Source of the DNA: Bacteriovoracaceae bacterium
GTDB lineage: Bacteria; Bdellovibrionota; Bacteriovoracia; Bacteriovoracales; Bacteriovoracaceae
NCBI GenBank assembly: GCA_947440875.1
Contig: CANETG010000003.1
Location: 1 to 30,180 of the forward strand
Direction: 5' to 3'
DNA length: 30,180 nucleotides
Shown here: in pieces, positions 22,669 through 30,180 of the stretch
Numbering within the stretch: the stretch's first letter is position 1
Layout of the letters: each line of letters starts with the position of its first letter
The notes under the pieces: generated by a model
Databases searched by the model: none
Told to the model about the DNA's origin: nothing
Seen by the model: the letters and a program-made list of their open reading frames with translations, nothing else
Made by a program: the position numbers and the translations under genes

Positions 22669-24444
22669 TCATTCTCTCCTTGCTCCAAATTTTAAAGTGG
22701 CAGTTGCTTGAGCTCCGCAGTCTCGAATAGAGCTGTTGTTTTCTCGACAGAACACACCAGCACTCACGACGTGACTTTTTGTTTCGTATCTCGCATCGAA
22801 AGTGATGCGCTCACGTGATCCAGGAATAAACACTGGAGCTTGGCCCGTGACTTGACCCTCATGACCGAGGAGAATACTTGTGAGTGATCCATCTCGATTC
22901 CTGCGTAGTAATCCAAATTCTTGGCGAGACTGAGTTCCAAATTCGGGACGCACTGTGAGCGTTCCAGCGACAAATCCATCTAAATTGGAAGAGATTTGTT
23001 GAGAGATCTCAACTGACCCAGTGACGTGGCGTAAATCAAAAGACATCGCATGCGAATCTCTGACGTCTACACTTACTATCCCACCGGTTGCTTCGAGCCT
23101 CGCTGTGGCATTGGTTCTTCCGTTCGTAGACTGGAATCTCGTATTTATTGAAGCAGTAGCAGAGGTATCTTCGCTTCCGCTGTTGCCGGGACCCTCGGTA
23201 CTATTTGAGAGCTCACTGCGTGACATGTTCTTATTGAGATTTATTCGCCCTTCTAGATTGGTTGATACAGTACCTTGACTCGTTCTGAAGACAAGCGGAT
23301 CCGAGACGATTCTTTGCTCGCCTTCCATGAATATACCTACCGAAGTCAGATCACCTAAGAGATCTGTTTGTCTCTGATTGTGATAAATGACCACTGACGC
23401 CCTCATCGGAAAATGGGCGAAATTCTTTTCGAACGTTGACGTCACCCCGACGATGCGATCACCATCTGGCGTGAGGGCTCCACCTGCGCCTACTGATAGA
23501 CCATAACCTAGATTGTACCGGGCCATTCCGATTTGACTCTCACTCCTAAGCATGGGGTCGACTTCATTTGCCTGACGACCTGACATTTCTCTTAAAGCAA
23601 GACCAAGGTGTGTCGGCAGATTCGTGAGTTGTTTTCCTTCAGCTGTAAAGATTCGCATTTCTGTGCCAACACTCGGAATCGTTGAATCCTGCTGAACATG
23701 AGACAGCGGCGATCCCGACTCGGTTGAAGTCTGGTAATTGTAATTGATATTGTAAGTTTTATTAGCATTCCTAGGATCCTGAACGAGAACTGTGGCGTGA
23801 CCGGCACTAGTTGTTTGATACGCCAAAATATAAACTTGCTCGAGGCCCATCTGTTTAAGTGAAACCGCGATCACTTGAGACATGTCTCGACAAACACCTG
23901 ATGGGTCATTATTTCTTCTCCCATTAATCATGTCGCGAATTGTGACGACACCTTCAGAGCGAGGTCCACCTCTTGCCCGCTGGTAATCGTAATTTTCCAG
24001 GAGCATCCCGCCGAGGCGCGAAGCGAACTCCATTTTATTTTCGAAAGACAATTGATTGCCAAGATCATTAAAAACTTGGCGAACTTCGTTATCATCTTGA
24101 GAATTGAATACGCGCGACAGACCAAGTCTCATCGCAATCTGCTCCACTGGTGCTTCGATATGACAATCACGGAGAAAATTGCGGAAAGCCTCCGCTTCTT
24201 GCCAAATCCCGTAGGTAATTTGATCTCGGTCTTTAAATTCTTTGTAAGCGGCCTCGAATCCACCGCGCGAGAACAGGGCATTTTCAAGTGAAATAAAAGT
24301 TGCGACCCCAATACTTTCAAACTTTTCACCGCTTGAGAGCGTTCCCTGGGCCGTGACGGAAAGTTTCCAGTCTCTATCCTGGGCTTCCGGAGAAGCGAAA
24401 GAAAGGAAGGGCATGAGGGTTAAAAAAACGAGTGATCGTTTCAT
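22669..24444 (-). CDS. Secreted transglutaminase-fold protein with beta-rich C-terminus
   Basis: 591 aa. A signal peptide (MKRSLVFLTLMPFLSFAS) is followed by a helical region. A transglutaminase-like core then carries Cys185 (PSGVCRDMSQ) and His216 (SAGHATVLVQDP). The third triad position appears to be Asn (N232 or N234 in TYNINYNY) instead of Asp. From about residue 300 to the end there are many short alternating strands with polar turns, like a barrel or adhesin, but no C-terminal aromatic residue. It may be a cysteine protease, a crosslinking enzyme or a structural protein at the cell surface; substrate unknown. AGGAG six bases before the ATG supports the start. Confidence 0.72.
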   Translation of the reverse strand: MKRSLVFLTLMPFLSFASPEAQDRDWKLSVTAQGTLSSGEKFESIGVATFISLENALFSRGGFEAAYKEFKDRDQITYGIWQEAEAFRNFLRDCHIEAPVEQIAMRLGLSRVFNSQDDNEVRQVFNDLGNQLSFENKMEFASRLGGMLLENYDYQRARGGPRSEGVVTIRDMINGRRNNDPSGVCRDMSQVIAVSLKQMGLEQVYILAYQTTSAGHATVLVQDPRNANKTYNINYNYQTSTESGSPLSHVQQDSTIPSVGTEMRIFTAEGKQLTNLPTHLGLALREMSGRQANEVDPMLRSESQIGMARYNLGYGLSVGAGGALTPDGDRIVGVTSTFEKNFAHFPMRASVVIYHNQRQTDLLGDLTSVGIFMEGEQRIVSDPLVFRTSQGTVSTNLEGRINLNKNMSRSELSNSTEGPGNSGSEDTSATASINTRFQSTNGRTNATARLEATGGIVSVDVRDSHAMSFDLRHVTGSVEISQQISSNLDGFVAGTLTVRPEFGTQSRQEFGLLRRNRDGSLTSILLGHEGQVTGQAPVFIPGSRERITFDARYETKSHVVSAGVFCRENNSSIRDCGAQATATLKFGARRE

Positions 24445-24478
24445 CGGAGGCTCCTAATGAGCCATAATTTGCAATCAG

Positions 24479-24521
24479 AATGCCATTCGGCATTCAAAGA
24501 ATACCTAACGTTAGCTTAGGA
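24479..24521. repeat. Inverted repeats upstream of the transglutaminase-fold gene
   Basis: GAATGCC (24479-24485) and GGCATTC (24490-24496) form a 7-bp inverted repeat with an ATTC loop, 35 bases before the leftward gene. A CTAACGTTAG palindrome (24506-24515) lies just beyond. They fill the 105-base gap to gmhB. There is no T-run, so a terminator for gmhB is not supported; an operator is possible. Confidence 0.35.
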
Positions 24522-24549
24522 GAGACTGGCTAAACTTTTGACATCCGAT

Positions 24550-25062
24550 CTATTTTTTCAGGGTTTGAGCAAACTCGAAGAGAGTCTTGTAATGGGGAAA
24601 TTCTTTTGAATCAGCGTGACGAATAATCGCGGATTTTATCCCCGCATTTTTTCCGGCTTCAGCATCAATTATTTTATCCCCAACCATCCAGGAGTGTTCG
24701 GGCGAAATATGATATTTCAAGATCAATTCTTTGATCATCTGACCGGATGGTTTTCGACAAGCGCAGTGGTCATCAGGGGAATGAGGACAAATAGCAAAAT
24801 CTTTAAAAGGAAAAAGTTTTTGTTCACGCATATCATTCTGGAATTGACGATGAATGACGTACACGGCTTCGAGTGAAAAATAGCCTCGACCCACACCTGA
24901 TTGGTTCGTCACGATGAAAAGTTCATAACCGAGAGCTTGAAAGAGCTGGAGCGCCTTCATCGTATCAGGGAAATATTCTATGTCTTCAACTCGGGAAAGA
25001 TAGTTCTTGTCCAGAATCAAAGTTCCGTCTCTATCCAAGAATATGGCTTTCCGCGTTTTCAT
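24550..25062 (-). CDS. gmhB: D-glycero-D-manno-heptose 1,7-bisphosphate 7-phosphatase
   Basis: 170 aa, HAD superfamily IIIA. It removes the 7-phosphate from heptose bisphosphate during ADP-heptose synthesis for the LPS core. Asp10 and Asp12 in FLDRDGTL are the nucleophile and acid/base. VTNQSGVGRG (51-60) is motif II. Cys92, His94, Cys100 and Cys102 (CPHSPDDHCACRKP) bind structural zinc, with a shorter loop than E. coli. MVGDKIIDAEAGKNAG is motif IV. It diverges from the msbA-like gene with a 33-base gap, and both fit LPS production. The related HisB phosphatase also has this fold, but no his genes are present. Confidence 0.88.
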   Translation of the reverse strand: MKTRKAIFLDRDGTLILDKNYLSRVEDIEYFPDTMKALQLFQALGYELFIVTNQSGVGRGYFSLEAVYVIHRQFQNDMREQKLFPFKDFAICPHSPDDHCACRKPSGQMIKELILKYHISPEHSWMVGDKIIDAEAGKNAGIKSAIIRHADSKEFPHYKTLFEFAQTLKK

Positions 25063-25090
25063 TTACGAAGCCCCCGTGAAGGCATAAGAT
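25062..25090 (+). promoter_or_regulatory. Candidate promoter giving a leaderless msbA-like mRNA
   Basis: TTTACG (25062-25067), 17 bases, then TAAGAT (25085-25090). The ATG begins six bases after the hexamer and the nearest ribosome-site-like string is about 13 bases away. The -35 overlaps the start codon of divergent gmhB. Confidence 0.35.
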
Positions 25091-25095
25091 TCAGT

Positions 25096-26808
25096 ATGCT
25101 AAAAGTCCTCAGACTAATGTTCCCATATCTCCGTCCTTTTTGGAAGGAGGCGGTATTCGCTTCACTTCTGGCCCTGCCTTTGTCGGCGATCAAGGCTTAT
25201 GAAGCCTTCTTAGTCAAAGATGTGTTCGATAAGGGCTTTGCCCCGGGTTCGGATTTCTCTGTCGCCCGAAATTTGGCATTGATCATCATCGGATTAGGAA
25301 TCATTAACTATCCTTTGAGATATTTTCATTACTATGGCCTTCGAATGATCGTGGATAAGTCGACGAGGCTCATTCGCGCGAAAATTTACGGCAAGTTCCA
25401 ACATCTTCCGGCCGCCTATTTTTCCCAGCAGAAGCAGGGGAATCTCATCTCAACGATCATGAACGATACTCAGGTTTTTTCAGAGGCGTTCAAAAACTCA
25501 CTCGAAGTCGTTCGTGAACCTGTGACGGCCATCGCACTCTTGGGAGTGGCGTTTTACCACGACTGGCAGCTGACTCTCATTATTTTTGCCGTTGCCCCTC
25601 TGTTCATAATCACTTTCCACTACACCGGAAAGCGAATCCGAAAGTACGTGAAGCTCGCCCAAGAAGACGTAGCCGAAATGACTCACATCTCGGGCGAGGC
25701 ACTCTCTGGACAAAAAATTATCAAAGCCTTCGGTCTCAAGGATTACATCATCGCGCGGTTTGAAAAAACGCAAGAGAAGTTCATCGCCCACCGGACGAAA
25801 TCCAATTCGGCCGAAGAGCATTCGCATCCACTCGTTGAACTCATTGGGTCCATTGCTTTTGCCGGAGTTCTTGTGTTTGCTCACCACCGGATTCAATCGG
25901 GCGCGCTCACGACCGGAGGATTTATTTCTTTTGTCGCTGCCCTTGCGATGTTCATGGATCCGGTCAGACGGTTTTCAAAAGCAAATGCCAAGATGAATCA
26001 GGCTCAGGCTGCGGCCGTCAGAATTTTCGGACTTCTTGATGTGGAAGAAGAGAAAGAAGACAATCTTGAAGACCTCAAAGAATTCCGTTCAACGATCGAG
26101 TTTAAAAATATTACTTTTACCTACGGTGAAGGGGATATCTTAAAAAACTTCAGTCTCAAGATTCAAAAAGGTGAGAAAGTCGGGCTCGTTGGTCTGTCTG
26201 GCTCTGGAAAGTCTACCCTCGTGAGCCTTCTTCTGCGTTTATACAACGTGAAGTCTGGAGAGATTCTTATCGATGGCGTGAACGTGAACAAATACAGTCT
26301 TGCTTCTGTGAGAAAAGTGTTTGCTCTCGTGAGCCAGGATATTTTTCTTTTCAATGATTCGGTCAAAGAAAATTTAACGACGGGGGATGTTCATACAGAT
26401 GAAGAAATTAGAAATGCTCTCGAAATTTCTTACGCCGGCGATTTCGTTAAAGATCTCCCTCAAGGTCTTGAAACGGTGATCGGTGATCGTGGAATGCGGC
26501 TCTCCGGTGGACAAAGTCAGCGTCTCACCATTGCCAGAGCATTCCTTAAAAATCGTGACGTCCTTCTTTTTGATGAAGCGACATCGGCCCTGGATAATGA
26601 ATCAGAAAAAATCGTTCAACGAGCTCTGGAAAGAGTGGCCGGGCATAAAACAGTCATCGCTGTTGCTCACAGACTTTCGACACTTAAAGACTTCAATCGA
26701 ATTGTGGTCATGAAAGACGGTGTGAAGATCGAAGAAGGATCTCACGACGAACTCATGGGGAAAAACGGTGAGTATCGTAAACTTTATGAACTCTCACAGA
26801 GAACATGA
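25096..26808 (+). CDS. msbA: MsbA-like ABC exporter (lipid A flippase family)
   Basis: 570 aa, a half-transporter close in length to E. coli MsbA (582). The six-span membrane domain covers about residues 15-310. The nucleotide-binding domain has Walker A GLSGSGKST (near 368), signature LSGGQSQR (near 469), Walker B DVLLFDEAT and the H-loop AVAHRLST (near 523). MsbA flips lipid A-core across the inner membrane. The divergent gmhB and the window's lptF support an LPS role, but a different lipid or peptide substrate cannot be excluded. The ATG at 25096 is the family-like start; a longer in-frame ORF from 24901 overlaps gmhB and looks like its antisense shadow. A small ORF overlaps its stop in an ATGA. 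Confidence 0.85.
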   Translation: MLKVLRLMFPYLRPFWKEAVFASLLALPLSAIKAYEAFLVKDVFDKGFAPGSDFSVARNLALIIIGLGIINYPLRYFHYYGLRMIVDKSTRLIRAKIYGKFQHLPAAYFSQQKQGNLISTIMNDTQVFSEAFKNSLEVVREPVTAIALLGVAFYHDWQLTLIIFAVAPLFIITFHYTGKRIRKYVKLAQEDVAEMTHISGEALSGQKIIKAFGLKDYIIARFEKTQEKFIAHRTKSNSAEEHSHPLVELIGSIAFAGVLVFAHHRIQSGALTTGGFISFVAALAMFMDPVRRFSKANAKMNQAQAAAVRIFGLLDVEEEKEDNLEDLKEFRSTIEFKNITFTYGEGDILKNFSLKIQKGEKVGLVGLSGSGKSTLVSLLLRLYNVKSGEILIDGVNVNKYSLASVRKVFALVSQDIFLFNDSVKENLTTGDVHTDEEIRNALEISYAGDFVKDLPQGLETVIGDRGMRLSGGQSQRLTIARAFLKNRDVLLFDEATSALDNESEKIVQRALERVAGHKTVIAVAHRLSTLKDFNRIVVMKDGVKIEEGSHDELMGKNGEYRKLYELSQRT

Positions 26809-26961
26809 GAACTCTTTCCAGCTGGGGTCTAGGCAACTGGATATATTATCTATTATTTAAAATTTAAGAGTCCCAAAAAGTTCGAAGATCCGATCATTGC
26901 TGCCTCGATCGGGATACTGTTACTTTTTTCTCTCGCTATGATCTGCTATCTGTCTCTCTGA
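26805..26961 (+). pseudogene. Frameshifted small membrane-protein ORF (about 51 aa if restored)
   Basis: An ATG overlapping the msbA-like stop (ATGA, 26805-26808) opens MRTLSSWGLGNWIYYLLFKI and stops at 26865-26867. One base later in frame, from 26863, the sequence continues FKSPKKFEDPIIAASIGILL and on through a hydrophobic segment to TGA at 26959-26961. Removing one A from AAAA (26859-26862) would join them into a 51-aa protein with a basic linker and one membrane span. The second part has no start codon of its own. It may be a broken gene, a sequencing error in the A-run, or a +1 frameshift. Its end overlaps the convergent SDR by 26 bases. Confidence 0.45.
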
Positions 26962-27739
26962 CTGCGAGATCCATTCCCCAGCCTGCAATTTGTACATTCC
27001 ATTTCGTCGGAATGAAACGTGGGAAAAACGCAAAAAGCTTATTGATAAATCCCGGAATGATTACTGTTTTCCCTCGTAAAGCACCTTCGAGCCCAATACG
27101 CGCAACTTTCTCAGAAGTCATGAGTGGGTTAAACCCTTTAAGCGTCTGATTATTATTTGCCATATAATCAGTTGCAGTTCCCCCCGGACATAAGCACGAA
27201 ATACGTACATTTGTCTCCTTAAGTTCTTCTGAAAGAATTTCAGAAAATAGTTTCACGTACATTTTTGAAGGAGAATAAACTGTGAATCTTGGTGCTGGTT
27301 GAAAAGCTGCAACAGAGGCGACATTCAAAACAACTGATGGTTTTTTATGAGTTACCATGTGTTTCACAAAGAGGTGAGTGCTCGCAGTTAGTGTCACCAT
27401 ATTGAGCTGCATGATTTTTTTATGATCATCCAGAGATACATCAATAAATTTTTTCCACGGTCCTATGCCAGCATTGTTGATCAGAAAATCGACTTCATTT
27501 CCATTTTTCGTCGCTTCCCGAAATAAAATTTCCGAAGCGTCGGGGAGTGAGAGATCGAGCGATAGCATTTCAACTTCAACCTTAAATTCTGATTGAAGAC
27601 TTAAGGCGAGTGCTTCAAGCTGTTCTTTTCTCCTCGCGACGAGAAAGAGATTTGTCTTTCTTGCGGCGAGAAGTCGGGCAAAATCTTCACCGATTCCACC
27701 GCTCGCACCAGTTATGACAGCACGAATGGGATTTTTCAT
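26936..27739 (-). CDS. Short-chain dehydrogenase/reductase
   Basis: 267 aa, classical SDR. The cofactor loop TGASGGIG (10-17) is followed by VARRKEQL, where Arg after strand 2 suggests NADP(H). NNAGIG is present. The catalytic Ser (NVASVAAF), Tyr and Lys (YSPSKMYV) complete the active site. PGGTATDY follows the active site. The C-terminal FINKLFAFFPRFIPTKW resembles the 'DltE/YqjQ-like' acyl-substrate SDRs, but the substrate is unknown. GAGG is 12 bases before the ATG; a TATAGT six bases before the ATG may be a -10 instead. It is convergent with the small ORF behind the msbA-like gene and divergent from glyS. Confidence 0.88.
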   Translation of the reverse strand: MKNPIRAVITGASGGIGEDFARLLAARKTNLFLVARRKEQLEALALSLQSEFKVEVEMLSLDLSLPDASEILFREATKNGNEVDFLINNAGIGPWKKFIDVSLDDHKKIMQLNMVTLTASTHLFVKHMVTHKKPSVVLNVASVAAFQPAPRFTVYSPSKMYVKLFSEILSEELKETNVRISCLCPGGTATDYMANNNQTLKGFNPLMTSEKVARIGLEGALRGKTVIIPGFINKLFAFFPRFIPTKWNVQIAGWGMDLAVRETDSRS

Positions 27740-27842
27740 TCGAAAACTATACCTCTAATGCGCAGCTTCGCCTGTGAAAAACTTAGTCACTACTACCTCT
27801 GCGTGATAAAATCACAACGTCTATCAACCTCAGGAGTGCATT

Positions 27843-29162
27843 GTGTCAGAAGTCAATCTGAAGTCCATGGCCGATCTGGTCTCTCACAGTAAACATCGCG
27901 GATTCATTTTCCAAAGTTCAGAAGTCTACGGAGGACTTGGTTCGTGCTGGGATATGGGCCCGCTCGGAGTGGAACTAAAAAATAACATTAAGCAGACTTG
28001 GTGGAAGGCCATGACCTTTCGGGATGACATCGATGGAATCGATGCTTCGATTCTTATGCACCCAACGGTGTGGAAAGCGTCCGGTCACGTTGATAACTTC
28101 AGTGATCCGATGGTGGATTGTAAATCGTGTAAAGGGCGCTTCCGCGCAGACAACATTGATCTCAAGGCTCCGTGTCCTACGTGCAAGGCAAAAGAATCTT
28201 TTACGGAACCAAGAAATTTTAATCTCATGTTCTCCACTCAGATGGGCCCGGTCGAAGATTCTTCGGCCAAAGTTTATCTCCGTCCGGAAACGGCGCAGGG
28301 AATTTTTGTCAATTTTCCCAACGTTCAAACAACGATGCGAAGAAAACTTCCGTTCGGGATCGCACAAATCGGAAAAGCATTCCGTAACGAAATTACGCCT
28401 GGAAATTTTATCTTCAGAACCCGTGAATTTGAACAAATGGAAATGCAGTACTTTATCAAACCAGGAACTCAAGTCGAGGCCATGGAGCAGTGGAAAGCAC
28501 TCCGCTGGCAATGGCACCTTGATAACGGCCTTCGTCCTGAGAGACTTCGTTGGAAAAAGCACGAAGAGCTCGCTCACTACGCTGATGCCGCTTTTGATAT
28601 CGAGTACGAGTTCGCTCACGGTTGGGGCGAGATGGAAGGGATTCACTCGCGGACAGATTTTGATTTAAAACAGCACGAGCAGTTCTCTGGAAAAAATCTT
28701 CACTACACGGATCAAATGGATGGAAATAAAAAATACATTCCGTTTGTTCTCGAAACCTCTGTCGGTTGTGATCGCTGTATGCTCGCCGTTATGAGTGACG
28801 CTTACAGAACAGAATTCCCTGGCGACCCTGAAAAAGAAAGAGTAGTCATGAGATTCAAGCCGAGTCTTGCTCCGATCAAAGCAGCGGTGATGCCACTCAT
28901 GAAGAAAGCAGAGCTAGAACCAACGGCTCAAAAACTTCTCCGCGAGCTCCAGAAAGATTACAAATGCGAATACGATACTGCGGGATCAATCGGTAAGCGC
29001 TACCGCCGCCAAGATGAGATTGGAACTCCGGTCTGTATCACCGTTGATTACGATACGATCACCGACCACGCCGTCACCGTTCGCGATCGGGATACGATGG
29101 TTCAGGAGCGCGTGGCCCTCGATCAAGTCAAAGATTACATCAAGGCAAAAATTTCTCATTAA
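27843..29162 (+). CDS. glyS: Glycyl-tRNA synthetase, alpha2 (single-chain) type
   Basis: 439 aa, class II. It charges tRNA-Gly with glycine in the cytoplasm. GFIFQSSEVYGGLGSCWDMG at the N-terminus, KSCKGRFRADN with a CX2C...CX2C zinc-like set, VYLRPETAQGIFVNF, GKAFRNEITPGNFIFRTREF (motif 2) and the C-terminal anticodon-binding domain are all present. This is the eukaryote/Gram-positive/deltaproteobacterial-like form, not the alpha-beta form of most Proteobacteria. The start is GTG at 27843, fixed by AGGAG six bases upstream. A TAAAAT at 27807-27812 may be its -10. ppdK follows 15 bases after the stop. Confidence 0.95.
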   Translation: MSEVNLKSMADLVSHSKHRGFIFQSSEVYGGLGSCWDMGPLGVELKNNIKQTWWKAMTFRDDIDGIDASILMHPTVWKASGHVDNFSDPMVDCKSCKGRFRADNIDLKAPCPTCKAKESFTEPRNFNLMFSTQMGPVEDSSAKVYLRPETAQGIFVNFPNVQTTMRRKLPFGIAQIGKAFRNEITPGNFIFRTREFEQMEMQYFIKPGTQVEAMEQWKALRWQWHLDNGLRPERLRWKKHEELAHYADAAFDIEYEFAHGWGEMEGIHSRTDFDLKQHEQFSGKNLHYTDQMDGNKKYIPFVLETSVGCDRCMLAVMSDAYRTEFPGDPEKERVVMRFKPSLAPIKAAVMPLMKKAELEPTAQKLLRELQKDYKCEYDTAGSIGKRYRRQDEIGTPVCITVDYDTITDHAVTVRDRDTMVQERVALDQVKDYIKAKISH

Positions 29163-29177
29163 GTGGAGCTGATGCGT

Positions 29178-30180
29178 ATGAAAAAATGGGTATATAAATT
29201 TTCCGCAGAACTGACTGACGGTAACCGAGACATGAAAGCTCTTCTCGGCGGAAAGGGTGCAAACCTGGCAGAGATGTGTGCGATGAAACTTTCTGTTCCG
29301 CCAGGTTTCACAGTCACCACAGAGGCGTGTCTTGATTTCACCAAGACCAATAAAGAGATTTCAAAAGAAATTCGCGATCAGGTGATCGAGTCTCTCGGTT
29401 GGGTTGAAAAACTGACCAATAAAAAGTTCGGCGATCTCGAAAACCCGTTACTCTTTTCGGTTCGCTCCGGGGCACGTGCCTCGATGCCCGGAATGATGGA
29501 TACAGTTTTGAATCTTGGTCTTAATGATAAAACGGTCCAGGCACTTGCGAAGAAAACGAATAATCCGCGTTTCGCTTGGGATTCGTACCGTCGTTTCATC
29601 CAGATGTTCTCCAACGTCGTTCTCGGTGTGAATACGTCTCACCTGGAAGGAAACTTAGAAGACCTGAAAGAAGCGCGTGGGGTTCACGAGGATACTGAAC
29701 TCACTGCTCAGGATCTCGAAGAGCTAGTGAAAGTTTATAAATCAGTTCTGCTCGAAGATCATGGTGTGGTTTTTCCCCAGGATCCGATGGAACAACTTTG
29801 GCGCGCGGTCGGTGCCGTCTTTAGCTCTTGGAATAATAACCGCGCGACCAAGTATCGGGAAATGAATAACATCCCTCACGACTGGGGTACTGCCGTTAAT
29901 ATTCAGTCGATGGTCTTCGGCAACATGGGTGATACCTGTGCCACGGGCGTTTGTTTTACACGCGATCCCTCCACGGGAGAGAAGAAATTCTTTGGTGAGT
30001 TTTTGGTAAACGCGCAGGGTGAAGACGTTGTGGCCGGGATCCGGACTCCGCAGCCGATCAATGACGAGTCTAAGATGGAATCCAACAAGCATCAAAAGAC
30101 TCTCGAAGAGGTCATGCCAAAAGCTTACGGCGATCTCGTTGAAGATTATAAAATGCTCGAGCGTCACTACAAAGATATGC
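29178..30180 (+). CDS. ppdK: Pyruvate, phosphate dikinase (N-terminal part, runs off the window)
   Basis: About 334 codons are visible and the frame stays open to the edge. PPDK interconverts pyruvate, ATP and phosphate with PEP, AMP and PPi in the cytoplasm. MKKWVYKFSAELTDGNRD, then LLGGKGANLAEM, SVPPGFTVTTEAC, and FSVRSGARASMPGMMDTVLN are hallmarks of its ATP-grasp nucleotide-binding domain. VCFTRDPSTGEKKFFGEFLV follows. The phosphohistidine and PEP domains lie outside. The start could be the ATG at 29172 or 29178; the second has GGAG (29165-29168) at nine bases and the family N-terminus. Only 15 bases separate it from glyS, so co-transcription is likely. Confidence 0.92.
   Translation, partial: MKKWVYKFSAELTDGNRDMKALLGGKGANLAEMCAMKLSVPPGFTVTTEACLDFTKTNKEISKEIRDQVIESLGWVEKLTNKKFGDLENPLLFSVRSGARASMPGMMDTVLNLGLNDKTVQALAKKTNNPRFAWDSYRRFIQMFSNVVLGVNTSHLEGNLEDLKEARGVHEDTELTAQDLEELVKVYKSVLLEDHGVVFPQDPMEQLWRAVGAVFSSWNNNRATKYREMNNIPHDWGTAVNIQSMVFGNMGDTCATGVCFTRDPSTGEKKFFGEFLVNAQGEDVVAGIRTPQPINDESKMESNKHQKTLEEVMPKAYGDLVEDYKMLERHYKDM

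Noticed and set aside
24901..25095. Longer N-terminus for the msbA-like gene
   Set aside because: It is antisense to gmhB codons, has no family counterpart, and a family-like start exists at 25096.
28024..28668. Rightward 214-codon ORF inside glyS, and a 223-codon antisense ORF at 27975-28646
   Set aside because: Both are frames lying over clearly conserved synthetase motifs; they show no ribosome site or protein-like features.
29742..30167. Leftward 141-codon ORF at the right edge
   Set aside because: It is antisense to conserved ppdK sequence, which stays open to the window edge.
1..30180. CRISPR array, insertion sequence, prophage, tRNA or rRNA
   Set aside because: No spaced direct repeats, transposase motifs, phage genes or cloverleaf-like sequences were seen by reading; very divergent cases could be missed without a search.

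Overview
The window looks like a stretch of core chromosome from a Gram-negative bacterium. It carries an outer-membrane barrel protein, an LptF permease, an MsbA-type exporter, GmhB, a murein transglycosylase and two apparent lipoproteins. The single-chain (alpha2) glycyl-tRNA synthetase, pyruvate phosphate dikinase, both RlmC- and RlmD-type methyltransferases, the RodZ-like/TPR pair and the mid-40s G+C (by eye) are compatible with a Bdellovibrionota/Bacteriovorax-like organism. That assignment is inference, not proof. No rRNA, tRNA, insertion sequence, prophage or CRISPR array was seen.

Layout. 1-1411: the tail of one barrel protein, a terminator, a second barrel protein, then a leftward 57-aa gene whose promoter is covered by a perfect 24-bp palindrome. 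1509-6897: a YejM/PbgA-like membrane sulfatase-fold protein, rlmC, mtgA, and the overlapping leftward pair pepA-trmL. 6969-11356: lptF, a bidirectional terminator, and a leftward run of an RlmD-like methyltransferase, a TPR lipoprotein and a RodZ-like protein. 11403-14997: a tight K+ uptake operon (TrkH/KtrB channel, KtrA regulator, and a HAMP-PAS membrane protein with no output domain). 14994-18195: a lipoprotein, a possible leader ORF, lepA and a gene of unknown function. 18049-20779: a flippase-like membrane protein with a coupled 48-aa ORF, a nitrilase-family amidase, an NFU-type Fe-S protein and a BamE/SmpA-like protein. 20993-24444: a very compact SF2 helicase overlapping recO, and a secreted transglutaminase-fold protein with a long beta-rich tail. 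24550-29162: gmhB, an msbA-like exporter, a frameshifted small membrane ORF, an SDR and glyS. 29178 to the end: the N-terminal third of ppdK.

Much of the region serves the envelope: lipid A and heptose supply and export (gmhB, msbA-like, lptF, the YejM-like protein), peptidoglycan and shape (mtgA, RodZ-like) and outer-membrane proteins. The rest concerns translation and RNA modification (rlmC, rlmD-like, trmL, lepA, glyS), K+ homeostasis and recombination (recO).

Packing is dense. Several convergent genes overlap at their 3' ends, and neighbours in operons are joined by overlaps of a few to 19 bases. Three divergently transcribed genes without a Shine-Dalgarno (lptF, ktrB, msbA-like) have a -10-like hexamer 5-7 bases before the ATG, suggesting leaderless mRNAs. 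The observations most worth following are the palindrome-controlled 57-aa gene, the frameshifted small ORF behind the msbA-like gene, the output-less sensor in the K+ operon and the compact helicase coupled to recO.
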